Positions 43,140 through 51,684 of a stretch of 64,000 bases of DNA are shown one piece after another. Every line of letters begins with the position of its first letter. The stretch's first letter is position 1. The translations under genes and the position numbers were made by a program. The stretch spans positions 1-64,000 of the forward strand of contig JANSYJ010000009.1 in the NCBI GenBank assembly GCA_024742495.1. The letters run 5' to 3'. The stretch comes from Bacteroidota bacterium (lineage in GTDB: Bacteria; Bacteroidota; Bacteroidia; Flavobacteriales; Schleiferiaceae). The notes beneath the pieces are model-generated. The model made no database searches. It was not told the origin of the DNA and saw only the letters and a program-made list of their open reading frames with translations.

Positions 43140-43560
43140 ACAACGGAAATACGATATCGCCTATCTGAGGATGGCTAGCGAATGGGCTAAGCTTTCCTTT
43201 TGCGAACGCCGGCAAGTTGGTGCCTTAATTATTAAGGACCGCATGATTGTTTCCGATGGTTATAATGGCACTCCCAGCGGCTTTGAGAATTTCTGTGAAG
43301 ATGAAAATGGCTATACGAAATGGTATGTACTTCACGCCGAGGCCAATGCCATCCTTAAAATGGCCAGCTCCACAAATTCCAGTCAGGGAGCTACTTTATA
43401 CCTCACCCTATCTCCTTGCAAAGAATGCAGTAAATTAGTGCACCAATCTGGTATTAAACGATTAGTATACATTCAGCGTTACAAGGACGACAGTGGATTA
43501 AAATTTTTAGAAAAAGCCGGCATTGAGCTGGTACAGATTAGCAAGAACGAACTTGAATAA
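43117..43560 (+). CDS. dCMP deaminase-like zinc deaminase
   Basis: 147 residues. Zinc site: HAEANAI with the catalytic Glu and SPCKECSK with two Cys. The N-terminal SFCERRQVGALIIKDRMIVSDGYNGTPSG is typical of ComEB/dCMP deaminases, which make dUMP for thymidylate synthesis. It lies between an esterase and a CtpA-like protease, overlapping both, so the linkage looks like translational coupling and not pathway logic. Confidence 0.92.
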   Translation: MKSEEQSKQRKYDIAYLRMASEWAKLSFCERRQVGALIIKDRMIVSDGYNGTPSGFENFCEDENGYTKWYVLHAEANAILKMASSTNSSQGATLYLTLSPCKECSKLVHQSGIKRLVYIQRYKDDSGLKFLEKAGIELVQISKNELE

Positions 43561-45112
43561 GGGTAAGCAACTTTTTCCGATCCTCCTGGGACTAGCCGTA
43601 ATATTTGGGATATTCCTAGGTTTATTTTTTGATTTTCCCCACCAAACGGTGGCCCTCACCGAAAAAAGTGAGCGGGAGCAAAAGCTAAGGCAGATTATCG
43701 ATTATATCGACTACGAATACGTGGATCGGGTAAATACCGATAGCCTTTTAGATCAAACCATTTCTGAACTTTTACATCATTTAGATCCGCATTCAACCTA
43801 CATCCCCGAAGATCAGGTTAGTGCTAATGAAGAGGCCATTCGCGGCAGCTTTGTAGGCATCGGTATCGAGTTTAAACTTTATAAGGACAGTTTAGCGGTA
43901 GTTCAGGTGATGCCTGATGGACCTTCTGAAAGGGCAGGGATTAAGGCAGGAGATCGCATCCTTTTGGCCGACACCATCCAACTCTTTGGAGAAAAGCTAA
44001 ATAGCGACTTGGTGGTTAAAACCCTTAAAGGTCCGGATGGCAGCAGCGTGAATTTGAAGGTGTATCGACCATCCGAAAACTTAGAGCTGCAAGTACCTAT
44101 TCGCCGCGCAGAGGTAGACCTCAACTCGGTTAGCTCGGCCTTTTTAGTTAATGATAGCGTAGGCTTAATTAAGCTGAACAAATTTACCGCTCGCAGTAGT
44201 GAAGAGGTAGAACAAGCCTTGCGAAGCTTGCAAAATAATGGCGCTAAAAGCATCATCCTCGATCTGCGTGACAATCCCGGCGGATTACTTTCGGCAGCCG
44301 AGGAAATTAGTGATGAATTTCTTCCCAAGGGAAAGATGATTGTTTTTACGAAAAATCGTGATGGTCAAGTGGAAGAGATTTTTGCCAATCGCAGAGGCCT
44401 CTTCGAAAATGGAAAATTGGTGGTACTTATAAACCGCGGTTCTGCCTCGGCCAGTGAAATTGTTGCGGGAGCGCTTCAGGATCAGAAACGCGGAATTATA
44501 GTTGGCAAGCGCTCATTTGGCAAAGGATTGGTGCAAGAAGAAATTACCCTCAAGGACGGCTCTCGAATGCGGCTTACCACCCAAAGATATTACACCCCCA
44601 GCGGGCGTTCCATCCAACGCGATTACGACACCTATAATGAAAGCTTTTACTTTCATGGCAATACCGGTTCCTTAAATGATGACTCTACCGTTTTAATTCC
44701 AGATTCGGCAGAATTTAGTGGTAAGCGAAACCAAGGAGGAATTCTTCCAGATCGTGAGGTGGGCTATGATACTAGTGGTGCTACCCGCTTACTTTACCAC
44801 TTAGCCATGACGGTAAACCTCGACCAAAGCGCCTTCCGCTATGTGGATGAGAATAGAGCCGCGCTTAGTAATTGGAGCCTCGATAGCTTCGTGCAGTATT
44901 GGCGCGTCGATTCTGCGGTTTATACGCAGTTCTTTGGTGAGCCCATCGCCCAGCGTATCTCCGAGGCCGACTCGATTCAAGAAGAGGCTTTGGCCAATCG
45001 ACTAAAGGCCTTTATAGCCTATAACCTTTTTGGCAATGCCGCCTATCAAAGGGTTTATGCCCGAGATGATGCTTATGTATTGGAAGCCTTAAAGGCCATA
45101 AAAGAAGAATAA
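43553..45112 (+). CDS. S41 family C-terminal processing peptidase
   Basis: 519 residues from the TTG at 43553 (the track's 43523 TTG lies deeper in the deaminase gene). One N-terminal membrane anchor (LFPILLGLAVIFGIFLGLFF). A PDZ domain follows (SFVGIGIEFKLYKDSLAVVQVMPDGPSERAGIKAGDRIL), then the S41 domain with catalytic Ser in GSASASEI and Lys in GKRSFGKG. Acts in the periplasm in trimming or degradation of envelope proteins. Family relatives in Bacteroidota are called CtpA or Tsp. Confidence 0.93.
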   Translation: MNKGKQLFPILLGLAVIFGIFLGLFFDFPHQTVALTEKSEREQKLRQIIDYIDYEYVDRVNTDSLLDQTISELLHHLDPHSTYIPEDQVSANEEAIRGSFVGIGIEFKLYKDSLAVVQVMPDGPSERAGIKAGDRILLADTIQLFGEKLNSDLVVKTLKGPDGSSVNLKVYRPSENLELQVPIRRAEVDLNSVSSAFLVNDSVGLIKLNKFTARSSEEVEQALRSLQNNGAKSIILDLRDNPGGLLSAAEEISDEFLPKGKMIVFTKNRDGQVEEIFANRRGLFENGKLVVLINRGSASASEIVAGALQDQKRGIIVGKRSFGKGLVQEEITLKDGSRMRLTTQRYYTPSGRSIQRDYDTYNESFYFHGNTGSLNDDSTVLIPDSAEFSGKRNQGGILPDREVGYDTSGATRLLYHLAMTVNLDQSAFRYVDENRAALSNWSLDSFVQYWRVDSAVYTQFFGEPIAQRISEADSIQEEALANRLKAFIAYNLFGNAAYQRVYARDDAYVLEALKAIKEE

Positions 45113-46104
45113 TGGAATATAGAAGATTAGGGAAATCGGGACTCATGGTCTCGGAAATGAGTTTTGGATCCTGGATTACCTTCGGCACCCCGATTGGAAA
45201 AGATCTCGCTAAAGAGCTGATGGTGTATGCCTATGACCAAGGAGTGAATTTCTTCGATAATGCAGAAGTTTATGCCGATGGTAAAAGCGAGGTCCTGATG
45301 GGGGAAATCCTCCGTGATTTAAATTGGAGTCGCGACTCCTACTTGGTATCCAGTAAAGCCTATTTCGGAATTAGAGGATTAAAAGACTCCAAACCCACCC
45401 AAAAAGGCAATACCCGAAAACACCTCACCGAAGCTTGTCACCAAGCACTAAAACGCCTACAAGTAGATTACCTGGACCTATATTATTCGCATAGGCCCGA
45501 TAAAAACACCCCTATTTCGGAAACGGTTTGGACCATGCATAATCTGATCCAACAAGGGAAAATCTTGTACTGGGGCACCAGCGAATGGAGCGCCCAGGAG
45601 ATTATGGAAGCTCATATGGTGGCCCAGCAATACAATCTCATTCCCCCAACTATGGAACAACCGCAATACAATATGCTGGTGCGCGACAAGGTGGAAGTGG
45701 AATACAATCAGATTTATAAAACGGTTGGTTTAGGTACTACTATTTGGAGTCCTTTGGCCAGCGGAATTCTCACCGGTAAATACAATAATGGCGTACCCAA
45801 TGATGCTCGCCTAAATTTGGATGAGCTATCATGGCTCGCGGAGAAAAACCTGCAGGAAATTTATTTCGCCAAAGTGCGGGAATTAAGCAAATTGGCAGAA
45901 GAGCTCGGAATAAGCACTCCCGTTTTGGCCATCGCATGGGTATTGAAAAACGAAAATGTGAGCACCGCCATTTTAGGGGCATCTAAGGTTTATCAGTTGG
46001 AAGAAAACATGAAAGCCGGCGCGGCGAAAGCCTTGCTCAGCCCCGAAGTAATGGAGCGCATTGAAGGCATTTTGGGCAACCGTCCGGTACAGCCACCCTT
46101 TTAA
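45112..46104 (+). CDS. Aldo/keto reductase, Kv-beta-like
   Basis: 330 residues. AKR catalytic set: Asp and Tyr in FFDNAEVYADGKSE, Lys in LVSSKAYFG, His in YYSHRPDK. The pattern EQPQYNMLVRDKVEVEY and WSPLASGILTGKYN groups it with the voltage-gated potassium channel beta-subunit type, NADPH-dependent aldehyde reductases. The ATG overlaps the upstream stop (TAATG). Cytosolic; the natural substrate is unknown. No link to the beta-helix channel at 6386 is visible. Confidence 0.92.
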   Translation: MEYRRLGKSGLMVSEMSFGSWITFGTPIGKDLAKELMVYAYDQGVNFFDNAEVYADGKSEVLMGEILRDLNWSRDSYLVSSKAYFGIRGLKDSKPTQKGNTRKHLTEACHQALKRLQVDYLDLYYSHRPDKNTPISETVWTMHNLIQQGKILYWGTSEWSAQEIMEAHMVAQQYNLIPPTMEQPQYNMLVRDKVEVEYNQIYKTVGLGTTIWSPLASGILTGKYNNGVPNDARLNLDELSWLAEKNLQEIYFAKVRELSKLAEELGISTPVLAIAWVLKNENVSTAILGASKVYQLEENMKAGAAKALLSPEVMERIEGILGNRPVQPPF

Positions 46105-46107
46105 AAT

Positions 46108-48528
46108 ATGGCCGAGCTCTATCCACAAGCCCACGCGTGGTTTGAACAAAGTGGATGGGAAGCGGCGGCCTTTCAAGAAGCGGCTTGGCGCGCTTATGCA
46201 GAAGGCAAATGCGGTATTGTAAATGCACCCACGGGCAGCGGTAAAACCTATTCCCTATTAATTCCAAGTCTCTTGCGGTCCAATTCTAAAAAGGGATTGC
46301 AGTGCATTTGGATTACCCCCATTCGGGCTTTGGCCAAGGAAATTCGCCAATCTGCAGAAAGAGCTGCAGAAGGAATGGGATTAGATATTAGTGTGGGCGC
46401 CCGCACTGGCGACACCTCCTCCGCCGAACGTGCCAAGCAAAAGCGGCAAATGCCAAACTTGCTCATTACAACGCCCGAAAGCCTGCACCTGCTTTTGGCC
46501 AGTAAGCAAAATGACCGCCTTTTTAAAAATTTGCACAGCCTAATTGTTGACGAGTGGCATGAGCTCATGGGCTCCAAGCGCGCGGTTCAAATAGAATTGG
46601 CGCTTTCTAGGCTGCGCGGCATGAATCCTCAGCTGCAAACCTGGGGCATATCGGCCACCATTGGCAATATGGAAGAAGCGATGGATGTATTGCTAGGTCC
46701 CCAATTTCCAGAGGCTCAAAAAACTTTGATACGATCGGCCAGTCGAAAAAAAATTGAAGTGGAATCCATCCTCCCCGATTCGGTTGAAGTATTGCCCTGG
46801 GCCGGACATTTGGGGATAAAAATGCTGGAAAAGGTTATTCCAATTATTGAGCAATCGGAGTCCACCTTAATATTCACCAATACCCGCTCCCAATCCGAAA
46901 TTTGGTATCAGCGGATTTTAGATCAAGCGCCGCAGATGGCCGGTATTATGGCTATGCATCATGGGAGCATTAGCAAAGAATTACGCAATTGGGTAGAAGA
47001 TGCCCTTTATACCGGTCAGCTTAAGGCGGTAGTTTGCACCAGCAGCTTAGATTTGGGCGTTGATTTTCGCCCGGTAGATACCATTATTCAGGTTGGCTCA
47101 CCCAAGGGAGTTGCGCGATTTATGCAGCGCGCAGGCAGAAGCGGCCATCAGCCGGGAGCAACCAGTAAAATCTTTTTTGTTCCCACCCACACCCTAGAAT
47201 TAGTGGAAGCCGCCGCTTTACGCGAAGCCATTAAACAGGAAATGGTAGAAAACCGCATGCCCTATCTCCGCTCATTTGACGTGCTTGTTCAGTATTTGGT
47301 GAGTTTGGCCGTTGGCGATGGTTTTCACCCTGATGAAATCCTGGCTGAAGTGAGAGCTACTTTTTCCTATCAAGATCTACGAGATGATGAATGGCAGTGG
47401 TGCTTGGCTTTCATCCGCAATGGCGGGCAATCTTTAGAATCCTATGATGAATACCACAAGGTGGAAGTGGAGGAAGATGGATTATATAAAGTGAATCGCA
47501 GACGAACCGCAATGCGCCATCGAATGAGCATTGGGACCATTGTTGGCGATGGGGTCGTAATAATAAAGTTTGAGAGTGGCGGCTATTTGGGCACCATTGA
47601 GGAATACTTTGTTTCGCGTTTAAAACCGGGAGATGTTTTTTGGTTTGCCGGTAAAAACCTAGAGCTGGTTCGCTTTAAGGGGATGGATGCCCAAGTGAAG
47701 TTAAGTCGAAGGAAAAATGGACAAGTGCCCAGTTGGCAAGGCGGAAGAATGCCACTTTCTGCCCAAATGGGTCAAGTCCTTCGTCAAAAATTAGAGGAAG
47801 GACAGCAACAAACAACGCAGGATCCTGAGCTAAAGCTGATTAAACCCTTATGGGATTTTCAAGAAGAACGTTCCATTATTCCCAATCGGGCGCAGTTACT
47901 CATCGAACGTATTAAGAGCAAAGAAGGACATCATTTATTTGTGTATCCCTTCGAAGGCCGTGCCGTGCATGAAGGTCTTTCGGCATTGCTCGCCTACCGC
48001 CTGTCTTTAATGGAACCCATCAGCGCAAGCATTGCCATGAACGACTATGGTTTTGAATTGCTGAGTGATAAACCTTTGGCGATTGAAGAAGCTATAGACT
48101 CCGATATCTTTAGCACGGTTGATCTCCGCGAAGACATCATGCATTCTATAAATGCAATTGAGCTCGCAGGCAGGCGTTTTCGAGACATTGCCGTAATCTC
48201 GGGTTTGGTTTATCGGGGTTACCCTGGCGAACAGGTTAAAGAAAAACACCTTCAAAGTCATAGTTCCCTCATTTTTAAAGTGCTTAACGATTACGAGCCC
48301 GACAATTTATTGCTGCAGCAGGCCTATGAGGAAGCTTTGGAGTTTCAGTTGGAAGAAGGGCGAATGCGAATGGCTTTGGAGCGCATAGCGGAACAAGAAA
48401 TAGTGATTTGTGATTTGGATAAGCCATCACCCTTCTGCTTTCCGATTATGGTGGATCGCTTGCGGGAGCAAATGACCAATGAAAGTTTAGAAGACCGCGT
48501 GAAGAAAATGCAAGTGGATTGGGGCTAG
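46108..48528 (+). CDS. Ligase-associated DEXH-box DNA helicase (Lhr-like)
   Basis: 806 residues. SF2 motifs: Walker A APTGSGKTYS, motif Ia TPIRALAKE, motif II DEWHE, motif III SATIGN, motif VI QRAGRSGHQ. The Lhr-type winged-helix core follows (FDVLVQYLVSLAVGDGF), then the C-terminal domain seen in the short ligase-associated helicases. In many bacteria it sits with an ATP-dependent DNA ligase, an exonuclease and a phosphoesterase in a repair operon. None of these is in this window; it ends a run of unrelated overlapping genes. The last 57 bases recur at 50507-50563. Confidence 0.93.
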   Translation: MAELYPQAHAWFEQSGWEAAAFQEAAWRAYAEGKCGIVNAPTGSGKTYSLLIPSLLRSNSKKGLQCIWITPIRALAKEIRQSAERAAEGMGLDISVGARTGDTSSAERAKQKRQMPNLLITTPESLHLLLASKQNDRLFKNLHSLIVDEWHELMGSKRAVQIELALSRLRGMNPQLQTWGISATIGNMEEAMDVLLGPQFPEAQKTLIRSASRKKIEVESILPDSVEVLPWAGHLGIKMLEKVIPIIEQSESTLIFTNTRSQSEIWYQRILDQAPQMAGIMAMHHGSISKELRNWVEDALYTGQLKAVVCTSSLDLGVDFRPVDTIIQVGSPKGVARFMQRAGRSGHQPGATSKIFFVPTHTLELVEAAALREAIKQEMVENRMPYLRSFDVLVQYLVSLAVGDGFHPDEILAEVRATFSYQDLRDDEWQWCLAFIRNGGQSLESYDEYHKVEVEEDGLYKVNRRRTAMRHRMSIGTIVGDGVVIIKFESGGYLGTIEEYFVSRLKPGDVFWFAGKNLELVRFKGMDAQVKLSRRKNGQVPSWQGGRMPLSAQMGQVLRQKLEEGQQQTTQDPELKLIKPLWDFQEERSIIPNRAQLLIERIKSKEGHHLFVYPFEGRAVHEGLSALLAYRLSLMEPISASIAMNDYGFELLSDKPLAIEEAIDSDIFSTVDLREDIMHSINAIELAGRRFRDIAVISGLVYRGYPGEQVKEKHLQSHSSLIFKVLNDYEPDNLLLQQAYEEALEFQLEEGRMRMALERIAEQEIVICDLDKPSPFCFPIMVDRLREQMTNESLEDRVKKMQVDWG

Positions 48529-48540
48529 ACTTAAAATGAG

Positions 48541-48764
48541 GGAATCACGGATGGGAATCCAATAAAGAAGGCTTATGGGAAGAGCAAATTTCCATTAGAG
48601 TTATAAACGTGGCTGGGGCCATCGTATATGACCAGGTTATTCCTGATGCCTCGATAAATGCAGCCAAAATAAATGTTGAATCGTGGTTGCCCGGTACTTA
48701 CATTGTGGAGGTTATTAGTAAACAGACCACTATATTTAAACAGAAATTAAACGTGCAACCTTAA
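48541..48764 (+). pseudogene. Second orphan T9SS sorting tail (headless remnant)
   Basis: A frame open from 48540 encodes GNHGWESNKEGLWEEQ and then ISIRVINVAGAIVYDQV, WLPGTYIVEVI and KQKLNVQP, the core of a type A T9SS sorting domain. No start codon, signal or cargo body precedes it, and it begins 12 bases after the helicase stop. Its plan (ISI.V...G..V, LPG.Y, Q.KL, then a terminator) mirrors the remnant at 1862-2059. Confidence 0.75.
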
Positions 48765-48774
48765 AAATTTATCA

Positions 48775-48801
48775 GGGGGCGTTTAAACGCCCCCTCGTTT
48801 T
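48775..48801 (+). terminator. Terminator behind the second orphan sorting tail
   Basis: A 20-bp perfect palindrome GGGGGCGTTTAAACGCCCCC followed by TCGTTTT. It separates the remnant from the next T9SS gene and also serves the helicase operon. Confidence 0.9.
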
Positions 48802-48808
48802 AAAACTC

Positions 48809-50323
48809 GTGATGCGGTATTTAGTATTACTATTTTTGTTCTCCCTTTCTTTAAGTGCACAAAGGTTCAGCCTAACTGATTCAACTTTTGGAGGAGTGAA
48901 TAGACCGGCATTTTCATTTGTGGAAAATGGTTTTGTGGTTGCCGACGAGGATAGGGACTCCTTAGGACTTCTGCAGGTCGGGTTATTTGATACTTTGGGG
49001 AGTAAAATCTTTCATAAGTCCTTTGACTACTACGAGTCATCAGATTCTGTTTTACGAATAGCTTCTTGCTTTAAATGTCTTAAGTCAATTGGAAACGGCT
49101 TTTTATATGCCCAGGATGACTACATAAGGGCTGATTCTGGTTTTGTTCGATTCACACGTTTCAATGGCAACTTAGATACTGTGTACACGCGGAAACATTT
49201 AGAGTATCAAGGAGCTTTTCCACAAGTCAGGGACCTTAAGTTTGATACGGATTCAACTTTTGTGGTATCTGGGTTTCTTTTTAGGTTGACCAACTATAAT
49301 AAATATGATTTATGGGTTGCTAAATTTGATACGGCCTTTAATCCCATTTGGGAGCTTAGAATCCCGGATACAATTCCAAGCATGAATGGCGGTTATTATG
49401 GTGATGATCTAGTTATTGACCAGTACGGATCCTGCTTGGTTACTGGTAGAGCCAACCATTATGTTCCAACCCAATCTAATACCGATCATTCCTTTGCTGC
49501 GCGTATCGATCTCCAAACTGGAGCCTTAAAATGGTTTTACCCCTTCAACCAGGATTTAGGCAGTCAAAATATTGCGGCTTTAGATAATGGGAATGGTACT
49601 TATAGTTTTGCTCGCATGGAAGTCTTGTCTTTTATACCTGCCACCTATTACCCAGATCATACTCGTCTGCATTTCGGACAACTTGATACTTCTGGCCAAG
49701 TTATCGCTGATACAACAACAGGCCCTAAATTCCCGTATTTTAGATTCCAAAACCTAATAGCAACAAGTGATGGCAATTATTATGTAGCCGGTGATGTGCA
49801 AGTACGACCAGGTAAGTTTCCAATCACAGCTTACAAATTTACCCCACAAGGGGATAGTATTTGGATGCGCTCCTATTACCATTTGAATGACTCGGCTGAT
49901 CGTAATCACATTTGGGCTTTTAAGGAAGCGCCAGATTCTGGTTTTCTGCATATGGGTCAGTTAATTGATTTTGATAATGATATTGCTCCGGTTCGTGTAC
50001 AGCACTTTTACATTTTAAAAACCGATTCCTATGGCTGTTTGCAGGAGGGATGTCAAAACATAGGCTTACAGGAGTATTATAACTATTCTGGAGGGATTAG
50101 CGCATACCCGAATCCGAGTAAAGGTCTTGTTTCTATTAAGTCTCATCTCAAGGGCGAAATCCATTTCAAGCTTTGCAATGCCCAAGGGCGCATTGTTAGT
50201 AGCGGTAGGTTTCGAGATCAAACCAGCCTCGATTTTACAGCATTAAGTCCTGGCCTATACTACCTAAACACTTCCCGAGAAGGGGAAGGAATTGGGACAA
50301 AGAAAATAGTAATACAAGATTAA
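48809..50323 (+). CDS. Secreted propeller-like protein with T9SS type A sorting domain
   Basis: 504 residues. Signal peptide (YLVLLFLFSLSLSAQ), then repeats of 'D..G' strands (GFLYAQDDYIRADSGF; DQYGSCLVTGRA; TSDGNYYVAGDV) in the style of beta-propeller delta-60 proteins. A complete sorting tail follows (ISAYPNPSKGLVSIKS ... LSPGLYYLNTSREGEG ... KKIVIQD). Surface export by type IX secretion is expected. It is more AT-rich in codon use than the helicase and sits inside the block bounded by the helicase 3'-end repeat, so it is probably acquired. Confidence 0.88.
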   Translation: MMRYLVLLFLFSLSLSAQRFSLTDSTFGGVNRPAFSFVENGFVVADEDRDSLGLLQVGLFDTLGSKIFHKSFDYYESSDSVLRIASCFKCLKSIGNGFLYAQDDYIRADSGFVRFTRFNGNLDTVYTRKHLEYQGAFPQVRDLKFDTDSTFVVSGFLFRLTNYNKYDLWVAKFDTAFNPIWELRIPDTIPSMNGGYYGDDLVIDQYGSCLVTGRANHYVPTQSNTDHSFAARIDLQTGALKWFYPFNQDLGSQNIAALDNGNGTYSFARMEVLSFIPATYYPDHTRLHFGQLDTSGQVIADTTTGPKFPYFRFQNLIATSDGNYYVAGDVQVRPGKFPITAYKFTPQGDSIWMRSYYHLNDSADRNHIWAFKEAPDSGFLHMGQLIDFDNDIAPVRVQHFYILKTDSYGCLQEGCQNIGLQEYYNYSGGISAYPNPSKGLVSIKSHLKGEIHFKLCNAQGRIVSSGRFRDQTSLDFTALSPGLYYLNTSREGEGIGTKKIVIQD

Positions 50324-50387
50324 GTCTTCTGGCTATTTTTGTCTAGAAAGGAGGCACAACTACGAAGCTTGAAAGCTTGGCTTGTAC

Positions 50388-50422
50388 ATTAAGGCATAAT
50401 CGCTTTTTTATGCGGCCTTAAT
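50388..50422. terminator. Inverted repeat, possible terminator
   Basis: Perfect arms ATTAAGGC/GCCTTAAT with a T-rich 19-nt loop, 65 bases after the T9SS gene stop. No T-run follows the stem, so termination is uncertain. Confidence 0.35.
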
Positions 50423-50506
50423 TCAATGTAGTTCTCTACAATTAAAGTCCATCGAATGCTCCAAATCCCCTCTTTTCAGATAATTAAGTATGAATGAAGG
50501 CTTGGG

Positions 50507-50563
50507 ATGACAAATGAAAGTTTAGAAGATCGCGTGAAGAAAATGCAAGTGGATTGGGGCTAG
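50507..50563 (+). pseudogene. Copy of the helicase 3' end
   Basis: 57 bases from an ATG to TAG match 48472-48528 at 55 of 57 positions. Both differences are silent third-position changes (ACC/ACA, GAC/GAT). The 18-codon reading frame MTNESLEDRVKKMQVDWG is identical to the helicase C-terminus. Upstream similarity fades after a few bases (GGCTTGGG versus CGCTTGCGGG). It marks the far edge of the accessory block that follows the helicase. Confidence 0.9.
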
Positions 50564-50660
50564 CGTTAAGTGGAAATCGACTCCTAGGCCCATTCATCTC
50601 GATCATCAAATTTTTGAAGTTCCCGACAATTGACGCTACCTTTACGCAAATTGGCGCAAA

Positions 50661-51119
50661 ATGCTATTAGAGACTTCAGACTTCAAGAAGGAACATGAAA
50701 CGGTAGTTAAATGGCTGGGGATTAGCAAGGTGACACTTAGGCGCGCCAATCCTGCATTTAGCTATATCAGCATTATAAAAAATGGAATAAGAAGTAAATC
50801 TGTTAACTCCTTTATAAAGCATTCTGGCTTAAGCAAGAAACAAGTTTCGCGAATAATTCACATTTCAGAGAGAAGCTTACAGCGCTACCCACCGGATAAA
50901 ATAATTGACAGCCCCTCTTCGGAAAGGTTGATTGATCTCAGCCGACTTTTTTATCAAGGAATAAAGGTCTTTAATGAAAAAGAGAAGTTCATCACTTGGC
51001 TAAACCGTCCCAACAGAGCGCTTGACAATCAGTTGCCTTTAGAACTAGTAGAAACCAATATGGGGATCAATTTAGTTTTTGATGAATTATTGAAGATAGA
51101 ACACGGCGTCTTTTCATGA
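50661..51119 (+). CDS. Xre/MbcA/ParS-type antitoxin (DUF2384)
   Basis: 152 residues. An N-terminal helix-turn-helix-like region (FIKHSGLSKKQVSRIIHISERSLQRY, about 50-75) precedes the DUF2384 toxin-binding domain (LIDLSRLFYQGIKVFNEKEKFITWLNRPNRALDNQLPLELVETNMG). It overlaps the toxin gene by four bases (ATGA). In known pairs the antitoxin blocks the RES enzyme and represses the operon. Confidence 0.92.
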   Translation: MLLETSDFKKEHETVVKWLGISKVTLRRANPAFSYISIIKNGIRSKSVNSFIKHSGLSKKQVSRIIHISERSLQRYPPDKIIDSPSSERLIDLSRLFYQGIKVFNEKEKFITWLNRPNRALDNQLPLELVETNMGINLVFDELLKIEHGVFS

Positions 51120-51571
51120 TTGTTTACCGGATAGCTAAGGAAAAATGGCTTGGGGATTTGTCTGGCAAAGGAGCTAAATTGCCGGTAGGTAGATGGAATC
51201 CCAAAGGATACCCCTTACTTTATTGCGCATCAACATCTTCCCTAGCTATCTTGGAAAAATTGGTGAACATTGACTTTGATCTGTTACCAAGTGATTTGCA
51301 TATCGCCGAAATTGAAGTACCTCAGTCCAGCCTAAAATCCTTATCGCCCAGCGAGCTTCCTAAAAACTGGAATCGATATCCCAGTCCGGATACTTTTAAA
51401 AGAATCGGGCAAAAATGGATTGATGCAAATGTTAATCTACTTTTAGAAGTACCAAGTGCCGTGAATCCAAGGGAGTCGAATTACCTCATTAATACCCAAC
51501 ATGAGCTTATGAATCGCGTGAAAATAGTAGAGAGCTACCCGATATTTATAGATGAACGATTAAGAAGCTAG
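51116..51571 (+). CDS. RES-domain toxin
   Basis: 151 residues. RES proteins degrade or phosphorolyse NAD+. The conserved Arg, Glu and Ser that name the family are seen in YRIAKEKW / GGR-like GRWNPKGYPLLYCASTSSLAILE and in the C-terminal NPRESNYLIN. Length is normal. The paired antitoxin is directly upstream. The locus lies just beyond the helicase tail copy, an accessory region. Confidence 0.92.
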   Translation: MIVYRIAKEKWLGDLSGKGAKLPVGRWNPKGYPLLYCASTSSLAILEKLVNIDFDLLPSDLHIAEIEVPQSSLKSLSPSELPKNWNRYPSPDTFKRIGQKWIDANVNLLLEVPSAVNPRESNYLINTQHELMNRVKIVESYPIFIDERLRS

Positions 51572-51684
51572 AAAGGCCTTAGTCGGTATAGTTTTGGCGC
51601 ATAGAAAAAGCCAATTTCCATTCAAATAATAAATACTTGCAATGGCCTTCACCGGATTTCAATAAAATTCGAGAACTTTAATAC

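Noticed and set aside
45112-46104. Aldo/keto reductase as beta subunit of the channel at 6386
   Set aside because: Kv-beta-like naming reflects family similarity only; the genes are 37 kb apart and bacterial members work as enzymes.
50388-50422. IS element terminal repeat
   Set aside because: Single inverted repeat with no transposase or matching partner; read as a weak hairpin.
50507-50563. An 18-residue small protein gene
   Set aside because: It is identical to the helicase C-terminus and lies in a duplicated fragment; independent function is unlikely.
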